From Fibrobacter sp. (GTDB lineage: Bacteria; Fibrobacterota; Fibrobacteria; Fibrobacterales; Fibrobacteraceae), in NCBI GenBank assembly GCA_017550445.1, contig JAFZOV010000173.1, positions 1 to 38,108 of the forward strand: a stretch of 38,108 nt of DNA, given 5' to 3'. Positions 16,294 through 24,938 of the stretch are shown here, piece after piece (position 1 is the stretch's first letter; each line of letters begins with the position of its first letter). The notes under the pieces are model-generated. The model did no database searches, had not been told where the DNA came from, and worked only from the letters and a program-made list of their open reading frames with translations. The position numbers and the translations under genes were made by a program.

Positions 16294-17673
16294 TTAATAC
16301 GGTGCGTTGCACATCTCTTTTCCAGTCGAGTAATGATTATCGGCATAGCACTTATGAACTGACGAACACCCCCCATTGTTGCCGCCGTATGCCTGGCATA
16401 GACAGGCGATGTTGTCGCCATTACCGTCAAAATCCATAAGTTCACCATTCTGGCAAACAATCAGGAATCCGTTCTTACCACGGGTTTTATTAATGCAATA
16501 CTGGATCGAGTTATGGCACACGCCAAGATGCTTCTTGTCCGCAGTACACGATACGCGACGATTGTAATCAGCATCAGTAGCGGCTACAGTTGTTCTAAAT
16601 TGTTCTTCCCTGCTAGTATTCGGATTATACCCTGTCACGGAGATGACGGCCCTATTCATATCGTACTCCTTTCCTGCCGGATCATCAATTGTTTTGGTAT
16701 TCTGGTAAATTCCGTCAGCAGACGGTTCCCAGGCATCGATGAAACCATCTTTGTGTCTAGAGTCGCCTTCTTTGACTTCATACCATTCACCCCTGTAGCA
16801 GCGGTACAATGTACCATAGTCGTTGGCGTCGTTTTCACACTTCAATTCGCCATCAACACAGTCGCCACATACATACTTATTCCAAGGGCCATCGGCCTTC
16901 GATTGTACAAGCTTGCAGGAATAATTATTTTCGCAGGTGCCGTTCGCTATGGTACCACCGGGCCTTCCGTTTACGCACTGGGTAATACGCCCCTGTCCGT
17001 CCGTGCCGGTAGTGCAAGTCTTTTCATAGTTTACGCATGAACCGCATTCGTCGCCGTCGCAAGAAGCATTACTGCAAGCGTGTTCAACCTTCTTACCGTT
17101 TTCGCACTTCGTAACAGTCCCGATATAGGTCGACTTGTCGTCGGCACAGGTGCTCACGTTGTTCACGCATTCGCCGCAGCCATTGCCTTCTTCGTTGCAA
17201 GAAACTGTATTGCAACTGATTTCGGCAAACTTCCCGTTGATGCACTTCTTTATAATGCCGATGCCCTTGCCGTCGTTCGTGCAGACGTCAGGCGCATCTT
17301 CTTCGCATTCATCTTTAGATGTGCTTGAAAGAACTTTTTCGCTAGAAGAAGACTTTGCCGAAGAACTAGACTTGCCGCTGCTGCTAGAGCTTGCCTTTTT
17401 AGAAGAACTCGACTTAGACTTTTCGCTAGACGAGGACTTGCTTTCCTTTGCGCTGGACTTCGCATCAGAAGCCTTCTCCGAAGAACTTGATTTATCCTTC
17501 TTCACAGAAGAACTGGATTTCGCCTCACCTTCATCCGAAGGCTCTTCAGAGTCTTCAGAAGAAGAACTGATTTCTTCCGTAGTTGCGGAACTGGAATCAT
17601 CGTCACCGCAAGCCACAAAGTAAAATGCAGCCATAAAAGCCGCCATCACGACGCATATAAAACTTTTCTTCAT
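16294..17673 (-). CDS. Lipoprotein with Ser/Lys-rich linker and repeated cysteine modules
   Basis: 459 residues. The lipobox FVAC-G puts the lipidated Cys at about 22. Residues about 26-120 are almost entirely Ser, Lys, Glu and Ala in repeated SSSS blocks, the kind of linker typical of Fibrobacter surface proteins. The rest holds about five cysteine modules with a C-x-N-G(K/R) core (KKCINGKF, TKCENGKK, TQCVNGRP, VCQNGEL and a diverged YRCYRGEW), probably disulfide-bonded. AGGAGA lies 6 bases before the ATG. Function unknown; display on the outer surface is likely. Transcription ends at the shared terminator near 16240. Confidence 0.8.
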   Translation of the reverse strand: MKKSFICVVMAAFMAAFYFVACGDDDSSSATTEEISSSSEDSEEPSDEGEAKSSSSVKKDKSSSSEKASDAKSSAKESKSSSSEKSKSSSSKKASSSSSGKSSSSAKSSSSEKVLSSTSKDECEEDAPDVCTNDGKGIGIIKKCINGKFAEISCNTVSCNEEGNGCGECVNNVSTCADDKSTYIGTVTKCENGKKVEHACSNASCDGDECGSCVNYEKTCTTGTDGQGRITQCVNGRPGGTIANGTCENNYSCKLVQSKADGPWNKYVCGDCVDGELKCENDANDYGTLYRCYRGEWYEVKEGDSRHKDGFIDAWEPSADGIYQNTKTIDDPAGKEYDMNRAVISVTGYNPNTSREEQFRTTVAATDADYNRRVSCTADKKHLGVCHNSIQYCINKTRGKNGFLIVCQNGELMDFDGNGDNIACLCQAYGGNNGGCSSVHKCYADNHYSTGKEMCNAPY

Positions 17674-17700
17674 AAGAATCTCCTACAGTGGATAAATATA

Positions 17701-17730
17701 AAAAACCGCAGCTCATCACTGCGGCCTTTC
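17701..17730 (-). terminator. secA terminator
   Basis: CCGCAG (17706-17711) pairs with CTGCGG (17719-17724) across a 7-base loop, followed on minus by TTTTTT. It lies 23 bases past the secA stop and just upstream of the lipoprotein start, so the lipoprotein's promoter must overlap it or transcription reads through. Confidence 0.85.
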
Positions 17731-17752
17731 ATTTCAAATGTCGAGTAACGTA

Positions 17753-20734
17753 TTATTCCAAGTCCTTGCCGTGGCACTTCTTGTACTTGAGGCCAGAACC
17801 GCACCAGCACGGATCATTGCGACCGAGCTTCGGAGCCTGCTGCTGGGCGCGGCGGCGGGCAGCGGCGACCAATGCAGGGTTCACCTGACGAGTACCCGGA
17901 AGTGCGGATTGCGGCATCGGCTGGGCTCCCTGCTGTTCTTCAGAAATCGCATTCGTTTCAGAAGTAGCGGCAGTGCCTGCGAGACCTGCGGGCTTTGCAC
18001 CCTCGGCGCTCAACTGTTCTTCGGTGGATTGCTTCGCTTCGCTCGCAATGACGTCAGCGGCATTTTCAGCCGGAGCTTCAGCGGCGTTGCCAGCCTTTTC
18101 AGCGGCAGCGGCTTCGGCAGCCTTGCGTTCTGCATCAACCTGTTCCTTGCTCTTGAGCTGCAACTGGTCCGGAGAAACAGTCACGCCGTTCGGCAGCGTA
18201 ATGCGGATGTTCAAGATGCGGAGCGCCGTAAGGGTTGCAATCTTTTCCATGCAGCCTTCGAACAGCTTGTAGCCTTCGTTCTTGTACACCATCAGCGGAT
18301 CCTTCTGGGCGTATCCGTGGAATCGGATAGAATCCTTCAGCTGGTCCATGGCGTACAAGTGTTCCTTCCACACCTGGTCAATCGTCATCAACAAGAAGCG
18401 GCGTTCAATATTGCGGAAGTCGGCTTCCGGAATAATCTTCGTGAGCTTTTCGTAGCGGGCCTTGCACATGTCGATAATTTCATCGAGCACCTGTTCCGGC
18501 GTCTTGCTCATGGCATCTTCAAGCGTCAAGCTGTATTCCATACCGAGGCTACGCTGCAAGTCAATATGCAGGCCTTCCAAGTTCCAGGCTTCGGCATAAG
18601 TCTTAGCCGGAATGTAGCTAGACACCTTAATGTCGCAGGCATCTTCGATACGGTTCATGATTTCTTCACGAATATCTTCACCATTCAGAATGCGGCGGCG
18701 CAGGCCGTAAATCACCTTACGCTGTTCATTCATCACGTTATCGTAGTCGAGCAAGTGCTTACGAATATCGAAGCTCTGGCCTTCCACGCGGCGCTGGGCA
18801 CCACGAATCGAGCGGCTTACGATCGGGTGGGTAATCACTTCGTCTTCGCCCACGCCAAAGCGGGTCATCAAGTTCTTCACGCTGTCGCCACCGAAGATAC
18901 GCATCAGGTTATCGTCGAGGCTAAGGAAGTACTGGCTAGAACCCGGGTCACCCTGACGACCGGAACGACCGCGCAGCTGGTTATCGATACGGCGAGATTC
19001 ATGACGTTCGGTACCAAGCACATGCAAACCGCCAAGCTCGGTAACTCCCGGACCAAGCGCAATATCAGTACCACGACCAGCCATGTTAGTTGCAATCGTC
19101 ACCTTGTCCTTGTGACCGGCATACTGAATAATTTCGGCTTCGCGGCCATGGTTCTTGGCGTTCAAAACTTCGTGCGGAATGCCTTCCTTTTCCAAGAGGC
19201 CGTGCAAGTGTTCGGACTTTTCAATGGATGCCGTACCCACCAACAGCGGCTGGCCCTTTTCATGACGTTCCTTGATTTCGGCCACAATGGCGCGCCACTT
19301 GGCATCTTCAGACTTGTACACCATGTCCTGCAGGTCCTTACGTACGCAGGGCTTGTTGGTGGGAATCACCCAAGTGTTCATGTTGTAAATCTTGATGAAT
19401 TCCGTAGCTTCGGTTTCGGCGGTACCCGTCATACCCGAAAGCTTCTTGTACATGCGGAAGTAGTTCTGGAATGTAATCGTTGCAAGCGTCTGGTTTTCGC
19501 GACGGATCTGCACGTTTTCCTTGGCTTCGATAGCCTGGTGCATACCGTTGCTATAACGGCGGCCTTCCATAAGGCGGCCCGTGTTTTCGTCAACGATGAT
19601 AATTTCGGTATCGCGAACAATGTAGTCCACGTCCTTTTCGTAAAGGTACCAAGCCTTCAGAGCGTTATCCAAGAAATGCACCCAGTCGGCATGTTCGCCG
19701 TACAGGTTCGTAATGTGCATGAGCTCCTGAATGTGGTTCACGCCCTTTTCGGTCAGCTGAATGTTCTTGTCCTTTTCGTCGACCGAGAAATCCTTGTTCT
19801 TGATGAGCTGCTTGGCGATTTCGTTTGCCTTGGCGTACTTTTCAGTAGCGTCTTCGGCCGGGCCACTGATAATGAGCGGCGTACGGGCTTCATCAATCAA
19901 GATGGAGTCGACTTCGTCAACGATACAGAAGTTGAGTTCGCGCTGCACCAGCTGGTTGGGTTCCACAGCCATGTTGTCGCGCAAGTAGTCAAAGCCGAAT
20001 TCGTTGTTGGTACCGTAAGTCACGTCGGAGTTGTAGCTCACGCGACGTTCTTCGGGGTTGAGGCCGTTCACAATCAGGCCAACAGTCAAGCCCAGGAACT
20101 TATAGACCATACCCATCTGCTTGGCGTCACGGCCGGCAAGGTAGTCGTTCACCGTCACCACATGCACACCGTGGCCGCTAAGACCGTTCAAGTAAACCGG
20201 GAGAGCAGCAGCAAGCGTCTTACCTTCACCCGTCGCCATTTCAGCGATAGCACCTTCATGGAGCACCAAACCACCGATCATCTGCACGTCGAAAGGCATC
20301 ATACGGAACGGCTTCACCGATTCGGGATAAAGTTCGCGCACCTTGGCATACACAGAAGCAGGTAGATAAACTTCCCATTCGTTCTTGCCAGCAGCAAGTT
20401 CGGCCTTCGCGGCGTTCACCGATTCCTGGAGTTCAGGGCCCAGGCGGCTAAAGTCAAAGTTGAATTCCGGCTTGAAGATATTGAAGATACCCAGGCGGCG
20501 GTCGCAGGCTTCTTGGCAAACGGCAAATGCTTCGACCTTGATATCGTCGAGAGTTGCGCCATTCTTGAGCTTTTCGCGGAATTCCGCACTCTTTGCAGCC
20601 AAAGCGGCATCATCCAAAGCTTCCAGGGCTTCGCGGGCCTTGTGAATCTGCGCAATTACCGGGCGCAGCGCCTTAACCTTACGTTCGTGCGGGGTACCAA
20701 AGATCTTATGAAGAACGGTATCGACTATACTCAT
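17753..20734 (-). CDS. secA: Preprotein translocase ATPase SecA
   Basis: 993 residues. Walker A is ATGEGKT (167-173), with VDEVDSILIDEARTPLIISG (DEAD-like motif) and GTDIALGPG further on; the C-terminus is a SEC-C zinc motif (CWCGSGLKYKKCHG). SecA drives secretory proteins through SecYEG by ATP hydrolysis. Compared with E. coli, about 60 extra residues lie between the start of the motor and MPFDVQMIGG, an insertion that I recall from Bacteroidetes-type SecA too. The linker before the zinc motif is long, Ala/Glu-rich, and holds DVIASEAKQS, encoded by a dispersed repeat. AAGGA lies 6 bases before the ATG. Certain. Confidence 0.98.
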   Translation of the reverse strand: MSIVDTVLHKIFGTPHERKVKALRPVIAQIHKAREALEALDDAALAAKSAEFREKLKNGATLDDIKVEAFAVCQEACDRRLGIFNIFKPEFNFDFSRLGPELQESVNAAKAELAAGKNEWEVYLPASVYAKVRELYPESVKPFRMMPFDVQMIGGLVLHEGAIAEMATGEGKTLAAALPVYLNGLSGHGVHVVTVNDYLAGRDAKQMGMVYKFLGLTVGLIVNGLNPEERRVSYNSDVTYGTNNEFGFDYLRDNMAVEPNQLVQRELNFCIVDEVDSILIDEARTPLIISGPAEDATEKYAKANEIAKQLIKNKDFSVDEKDKNIQLTEKGVNHIQELMHITNLYGEHADWVHFLDNALKAWYLYEKDVDYIVRDTEIIIVDENTGRLMEGRRYSNGMHQAIEAKENVQIRRENQTLATITFQNYFRMYKKLSGMTGTAETEATEFIKIYNMNTWVIPTNKPCVRKDLQDMVYKSEDAKWRAIVAEIKERHEKGQPLLVGTASIEKSEHLHGLLEKEGIPHEVLNAKNHGREAEIIQYAGHKDKVTIATNMAGRGTDIALGPGVTELGGLHVLGTERHESRRIDNQLRGRSGRQGDPGSSQYFLSLDDNLMRIFGGDSVKNLMTRFGVGEDEVITHPIVSRSIRGAQRRVEGQSFDIRKHLLDYDNVMNEQRKVIYGLRRRILNGEDIREEIMNRIEDACDIKVSSYIPAKTYAEAWNLEGLHIDLQRSLGMEYSLTLEDAMSKTPEQVLDEIIDMCKARYEKLTKIIPEADFRNIERRFLLMTIDQVWKEHLYAMDQLKDSIRFHGYAQKDPLMVYKNEGYKLFEGCMEKIATLTALRILNIRITLPNGVTVSPDQLQLKSKEQVDAERKAAEAAAAEKAGNAAEAPAENAADVIASEAKQSTEEQLSAEGAKPAGLAGTAATSETNAISEEQQGAQPMPQSALPGTRQVNPALVAAARRRAQQQAPKLGRNDPCWCGSGLKYKKCHGKDLE
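18027..18052 (-). repeat. Dispersed repeat inserted in frame inside secA
   Basis: The segment has ATTGC/GCAAT ends around a TTCGCTTCGCTC middle and encodes VIASEAKQS in the SecA linker (about residues 894-903). The same peptide appears by chance annotation in unrelated proteins of many genomes, the mark of a mobile palindromic repeat read through in frame. Confidence 0.65.
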
Positions 20735-20827
20735 GTTTTTCCTTTTTACGGCCGAAGGTCCTGCCTGCGGTCTCTGATTAAAAATTACGGGGATAATTTA
20801 GCAAATTGCGTGCCAAGTCAAAATCGT

Positions 20828-21373
20828 TTAAGCCTGAAACATATGCCCAATTTGGGCAAGCATTGCATTGCAGCCCTCGTTTACATCGTCCCAAGTTGCA
20901 ACAAAATCGCCCGTGTACCAGGGGTCCGCCACATCGCGGCTCTTGCCGACCCAATCCATCAACAGCGAAACCTTGTGGCGCCCCGCATCGCCCCCAGCAT
21001 CCATAGGTTGCAAATTCCGTGCCAAATCTGTTTCACGCGCGTACACATCGGCAGGCAAAATCCAGCGCAAGTTGCGCAAATTGTTGCGGTCCATGAGCAC
21101 GATGTAGTCGTAATATTCGTAATCGCGGGCCGTCATCTGGCGGGCCGTTTTGCCGCTGCAGTCAATGCCATGCATCGCAAGCATGCGACGTGCCGGCGGG
21201 TAAACCGGGTTCCCGATTTCTTCGGTACTCGTCGCGGCACTTGCAATTTCAAAATTTATCGCTGAATACGCCGAATCCTTCGGCAAGTCATGCACCAACT
21301 TTTTCATCACGAATTCAGCCATCGGGCTTCGGCAAATGTTCCCGTGGCACACGAACAGAATCTTGATTTTCAT
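20828..21373 (-). CDS. Low-molecular-weight protein tyrosine phosphatase
   Basis: 181 residues. The active-site loop VCHGNICRSP (C-x5-R-S) is at the N-terminus and the general-acid Asp lies in DPWY near residue 150. The family dephosphorylates phosphotyrosine or phosphoarginine proteins, often in capsule control. The protein is about 25 residues longer than typical because of the insert NLQPMDAGGDAGRHKVS. TATATT ends 6 bases before the ATG at 21373 and there is no ribosome binding site, so the message is probably leaderless. It is divergent from the glycosylase gene (48 bp). Confidence 0.9.
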   Translation of the reverse strand: MKIKILFVCHGNICRSPMAEFVMKKLVHDLPKDSAYSAINFEIASAATSTEEIGNPVYPPARRMLAMHGIDCSGKTARQMTARDYEYYDYIVLMDRNNLRNLRWILPADVYARETDLARNLQPMDAGGDAGRHKVSLLMDWVGKSRDVADPWYTGDFVATWDDVNEGCNAMLAQIGHMFQA

Positions 21374-21420
21374 GCGAAAAATATAGTATCTTTACAAACG
21401 CCCGCCTGCACGGGCATGAC

Positions 21421-21939
21421 ATGTCAAAAATGATAAAGTCCGCAAGCAAAGCTACGCGCACCCGCGTCACCCACGAATTCCCGGCCCTATACGACCGCGA
21501 ATCCCGCGTGCTGTTGCTCGGCTCCATACCCTCGCCCAAGTCGCGCGAAATGGCATTCTACTACGGGCATCCGCAAAACCGCTTCTGGAAAGTCATGGCC
21601 GCAGTCCTCGGCGAAAATATCCCCGAAACAATCCCGCAAAAGAAGGCCATGCTCAAAAAGCATCACATTGCCCTCTGGGATGTTCTGGACAGCTGCACCA
21701 TCGTAGGCGCCAGCGACACAAGCATCGAAGACCCGGTTACAAACAACATAAGCGCACTCGTCAAAAAATCCAAAGTCACGCGCATCTTCTGCACCGGCGC
21801 CACCGCCTACAACTTGTACCAAAAACTCTGCGCCAAAGAAGTCGGCATCGACGCCATCAAGCTCCCTTCTACCTCGCCTGCCAACTGCGCTGTTTCACTA
21901 GAAAAACTGGTAGAAGCTTACAAGGTGATTCTCAAATAA
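21421..21939 (+). CDS. Hypoxanthine-DNA glycosylase (uracil-DNA glycosylase superfamily, family 6)
   Basis: 172 residues. LLLGSIPSPKSREMAFYYGH followed by PQNRFWKVMA is the family signature, with the Asn of HPQN in the catalytic position; STSPAN near the C-terminus is the second active-site motif. These enzymes remove hypoxanthine produced by adenine deamination. Start ATG at 21421 or 21430; neither has a clear ribosome binding site. It ends one base from the convergent GNAT gene. Confidence 0.85.
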   Translation: MSKMIKSASKATRTRVTHEFPALYDRESRVLLLGSIPSPKSREMAFYYGHPQNRFWKVMAAVLGENIPETIPQKKAMLKKHHIALWDVLDSCTIVGASDTSIEDPVTNNISALVKKSKVTRIFCTGATAYNLYQKLCAKEVGIDAIKLPSTSPANCAVSLEKLVEAYKVILK

Positions 21940-21940
21940 T

Positions 21941-22570
21941 TCACACCTTTTTCCTTACGCTCCAACTGCCCATGATTTTACCGTCATGGGCAATTTCGCA
22001 CTCGTGAAACACCTCAAAACCGCGGTTCTTGTAGAACGCCAGATTTTTCTCGGAGTTCGTGAACAATATCAGCTGATCAGCGCTCCGCTCGCGCACGTAA
22101 TATTCCGTAAAGGCGATGAGTTTAGTCCCAACGCCCTTCCCTTGAAACGCCGGATCCACCGTCAGCGAACTCATATACCAAATGTCAGGACTGCTTTTCT
22201 GGTAATCGTGACACGGCTTGCCAGCCGCATCATCCATAGCAATCCAATCGTTCATTCGCCTGACATTCACGCCCCAATATACCTGCAGCCAACCGTGAAT
22301 CAAAAATTGAAAGACCGACGGTCTCTTGAAATTCGGGGGTTCGAGTACCGCCAAGCCCATCATCTTGCCGTCTACCTTGGCAACCAAGAAACGCGCCTTC
22401 TTGAAAAGCGTAAGCCATGCCCTGTACATCACTGCCCAAAGCACTCTCAACCTTTCCTTTACATCAGGAAAAAAGTTCGCAAAATACGCATAGTCCTCAT
22501 AGGCCCTCAAAGAAAACGCCACGGCCTCTTTCAGTTCCTTACGCTCCAAAATTCCAAATTCGACTTCCAA
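21941..22570 (-). CDS. GNAT-family N-acetyltransferase
   Basis: 209 residues. The acetyl-CoA loop is in SSLTVDPAFQGKGVGTKLI (Q/RxxGxG/A type), followed by NLAFYKNRGFEVFHE, the usual GNAT C-terminal strand. The start is a TTG at 22570 with GGGAG 7 bases upstream; there is no ATG nearby in frame. The substrate cannot be predicted. It is convergent with the glycosylase gene with a single base between stop codons. Confidence 0.85.
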   Translation of the reverse strand: MEVEFGILERKELKEAVAFSLRAYEDYAYFANFFPDVKERLRVLWAVMYRAWLTLFKKARFLVAKVDGKMMGLAVLEPPNFKRPSVFQFLIHGWLQVYWGVNVRRMNDWIAMDDAAGKPCHDYQKSSPDIWYMSSLTVDPAFQGKGVGTKLIAFTEYYVRERSADQLILFTNSEKNLAFYKNRGFEVFHECEIAHDGKIMGSWSVRKKV

Positions 22571-22666
22571 AAATCACTCCCAGCAAAAACCAACAAACCA
22601 CTTTGCAAAATCTAATATACATTATGCTTTATAAAAGAGTAATAGTTTTTTCCTATATTATTTCAC

Positions 22667-23458
22667 ATGAAACTGAATAAAATTGTAGCTTTCGCCTGCG
22701 CCATGATTTTTATGGCAGGCGCCATGACTCACGCCAACGCAAAAAACGCTCAGGCCTACAACGAAGACATTAAAATCGTCAAGGTCAACGACAGCAACTT
22801 CGAAAGCGAAATCCTGCAATCCAAGAAGCCGGTCATCCTGGAAATTTCTTCGACCAGCTGCCCACCGTGCCTTATCATGATTCCAACACTCATCAGCATC
22901 GCGAAAAACTATAGCGACATCAAGATTGCCTCGGTCGGTATCGACGAACCGGGCATCGAAAAAATCAAGGCATCGCTCCCAATCCAGGCCTTCCCCACAT
23001 TCTTCCTCATCAAAGACGGCAAGATTGTGAATAAATTAGTCGGCGCCGTCAAAGAAGAAGAATTGCTCGCGGCCTTGCAGTACACGCCCAAAAAGAACGC
23101 CGCCAAGCCCGCCAAGAAAGCAAAGAATTCTCCGAAGAATCTTGTGTGCAAAACGAACGGCCAATTTAATGGCCTCAAGAATCTCGTAACCATCTCGTTC
23201 GTATTCGGCGCCACCGAAATCGAAAATGTCGACATCGTGACCGACGTGTTCGTGCCACCAGAAATGAGCGACAGGCGCGAAGAGATGATCGAACACGTAC
23301 GCGCCAGCGGCAAGGGCGAAGTGACTCCGACCATGACGGGCTTCCGCATGCACATCGACAACAACTGCCGATTCATGAAGGCCATGGACATGAAACGCAC
23401 CTCGACTTACGGCGAGATGCGTGCTGGGCTGGAACTGCAGGGTTTCACCTGCGAATAA
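22667..23458 (+). CDS. Exported thioredoxin-like protein with an extra C-terminal domain
   Basis: 263 residues. A signal peptide covers about 1-25 (AMIFMAGAMTHANA). The thioredoxin fold spans about 35-130 with the active site C65-P-P-C68 and the cis-proline in AFPTFFL. A Lys/Ala/Pro linker (about 132-153) leads to a C-terminal domain of about 110 residues with three Cys and no family that I recognise. CPPC suggests a periplasmic disulfide reductase or isomerase. TATATT ends 7 bases before the ATG, with no ribosome binding site. The last 52 bases overlap the end of the convergent oxidoreductase gene. Confidence 0.82.
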   Translation: MKLNKIVAFACAMIFMAGAMTHANAKNAQAYNEDIKIVKVNDSNFESEILQSKKPVILEISSTSCPPCLIMIPTLISIAKNYSDIKIASVGIDEPGIEKIKASLPIQAFPTFFLIKDGKIVNKLVGAVKEEELLAALQYTPKKNAAKPAKKAKNSPKNLVCKTNGQFNGLKNLVTISFVFGATEIENVDIVTDVFVPPEMSDRREEMIEHVRASGKGEVTPTMTGFRMHIDNNCRFMKAMDMKRTSTYGEMRAGLELQGFTCE

Positions 23459-24459
23459 GCGGGGGAGAGCTCAAACGGATAGGATACACCCCAGCTTGCA
23501 CGGAGCGAGTCCATCTGAGTCATAATCTGCATAGTTTTCGCATGCGGCATTTCGGCACATTCCTTAAGGCCCATTTCTAGGGCGGCCTTGCAGGCAAGCA
23601 CCTCGTACTCGTAACAGTTTTCGATGCGCGGGGGAGCTAGCGATTCTACCAGCTGCCCGGCAACATCATACAGTTGAATTTCGACCATGTCATTCAGGTT
23701 CTGCACCCGGATAAATCCGTCAGTACCGTAAATCACACCCTCGTTTTTGAGCGGTGCCACCATGGAAGTTTTCAGGTGCGCCACCTGGCCATTTGCATAA
23801 ACCAGGTCAATCCAGTCCGTCGCATCGACACCCGTGTGGAACTTGACGCAGTTGGTCTCGGTCTTTACAATATGATTGTCACCATCGCCATTCAAGAAAA
23901 TATCCGCAAAAGTCAAACTATAAATACCAAGGTCAAGTAAAGCTCCACCGGCAAGGGCAGGTTCCCTCATCCTTTCGATATGCGTAAGGGGCATCGAAAA
24001 ATCCGCCTCGACTCCCTTGATCGTACCAATCTTGCCTCCAGCAATCCAGTCCTTGACCATCTGCACGGCTGGCAAAAAACGGGTCCACATGGCCTCGCAT
24101 AGGAATACGCCCTTCTCCTCGGCAAGGGCAATCACCTCGGATGCCATTAGCGCATTCGCCGTAAAAGCCTTTTCCACGAGCAGATTTTTGCCATGTTCCA
24201 GGCAAAGCAAAATGTTGCTGTAATGCTCGGAGTGGGGGGTAGCCACATAAATCAGGTCCACCTGCGGATCCTGTACCAAATCCTGGTAACTGCTATAGGC
24301 CCGTTCAAAACCATAATCGTCGGCAAATTTTTTTGCCTTGTCCATGGAACGGGACGCAACCGCATACGCCTCTACACCCATACCGCGACTTTCAATCGTC
24401 TTGACTGCCGCAGCCATCTTCGTAGCAATATGCCCACAACCGAGAATAGCAAATTTCAT
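23407..24459 (-). CDS. Gfo/Idh/MocA-family oxidoreductase
   Basis: 350 residues. The N-terminal Rossmann motif is ILGCGHIATKMA; VATPHSEHY and KNLLVEKAFTANA (EKP-like, with Ala for Pro) follow, then the alpha/beta C-terminal domain (GGALLDLGIYSLTFADIFL). The family oxidises or reduces sugars and related polyols with NAD(P); it resembles the trans-dihydrodiol/D-xylose dehydrogenase branch. GAGG lies 7 bases before the ATG. The last 17 residues (PCSSSPARISP at the end) are antisense to the thioredoxin-like gene and look unstructured, so the original stop may have been lost. The region upstream is the candidate origin. Confidence 0.87.
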   Translation of the reverse strand: MKFAILGCGHIATKMAAAVKTIESRGMGVEAYAVASRSMDKAKKFADDYGFERAYSSYQDLVQDPQVDLIYVATPHSEHYSNILLCLEHGKNLLVEKAFTANALMASEVIALAEEKGVFLCEAMWTRFLPAVQMVKDWIAGGKIGTIKGVEADFSMPLTHIERMREPALAGGALLDLGIYSLTFADIFLNGDGDNHIVKTETNCVKFHTGVDATDWIDLVYANGQVAHLKTSMVAPLKNEGVIYGTDGFIRVQNLNDMVEIQLYDVAGQLVESLAPPRIENCYEYEVLACKAALEMGLKECAEMPHAKTMQIMTQMDSLRASWGVSYPFELSPAYSQVKPCSSSPARISP

Positions 24460-24696
24460 TATAAAACCTCGCCACTAATATAGACTTGTTTGGATGTTCC
24501 GTGCCTAGATAAATCGCCTATAAATGGACTCATGCGTATACATAAACACCCTTTTTGGGCTGTTGATGAGTCTTTATTTTCATCCGTCAATCGTTCTTGT
24601 CTATCAACAAGTGCGTAGATACTTGGTTAATAATATGTTTATATATAAATGGTGCCAATTTTCAATTCAAACACATTATCCACAAATACACAAATT

Positions 24697-24712
24697 TGTT
24701 TCACGTGAAACT
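24697..24712. other. parS site 1
   Basis: TGTTTCACGTGAAACT matches the 16-bp parS consensus at 15 of 16 positions. It lies between the two perfect DnaA boxes. Confidence 0.92.
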
Positions 24713-24877
24713 TTCGATTTTTTAAAAATTTAGACGGAGTAAAAATACTCTGTTGATACATTAATAAAAAATATCCCAAATTTATTCACCATATTGAGAA
24801 TTGTTGAATCAATCCTAACGTCTGTTGTTAATAGAATGTTTACAAAATTTATCCACAATTGGCTTTCTTTTGCGGTG

Positions 24878-24910
24878 AAAAAAGAAAATCCCGACTTCAA
24901 AAGCCGGGAT
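24878..24910 (-). terminator. Terminator of the PNPOx-like gene
   Basis: A 10-bp stem (24888-24897 with 24901-24910, one G-U wobble on minus) and a 3-base loop, followed on minus by TTTTCTTTTTTC. Confidence 0.85.
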
Positions 24911-24938
24911 CCTTTCGATAAAAAATAGAAAAATTGAA

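Larger units (their letters stand above)
24460..24938. other. AT-rich gap with DnaA boxes: candidate replication origin
   Basis: 479 bases without a gene. Perfect DnaA boxes TTATCCACA lie at 24676-24684 and 24849-24857, and TTATTCACC at 24782-24790, all in the same orientation; weaker TATCAACA forms occur at 24602-24609 and, inverted, near 24751 and 24561. A parS site sits at 24697-24712 and AT-only stretches at 24626-24650 and 24760-24785. Gene direction switches from mostly minus to mostly plus around here. The rsmG-parA-parB cluster is about 5 kb away. All fit oriC, but no dnaA or dnaN is in the window. Confidence 0.55.

Noticed and set aside
17738..20365. Long open frame opposite secA
   Set aside because: It is the antisense shadow of a certain gene with biased codon use and shows no recognisable domain.
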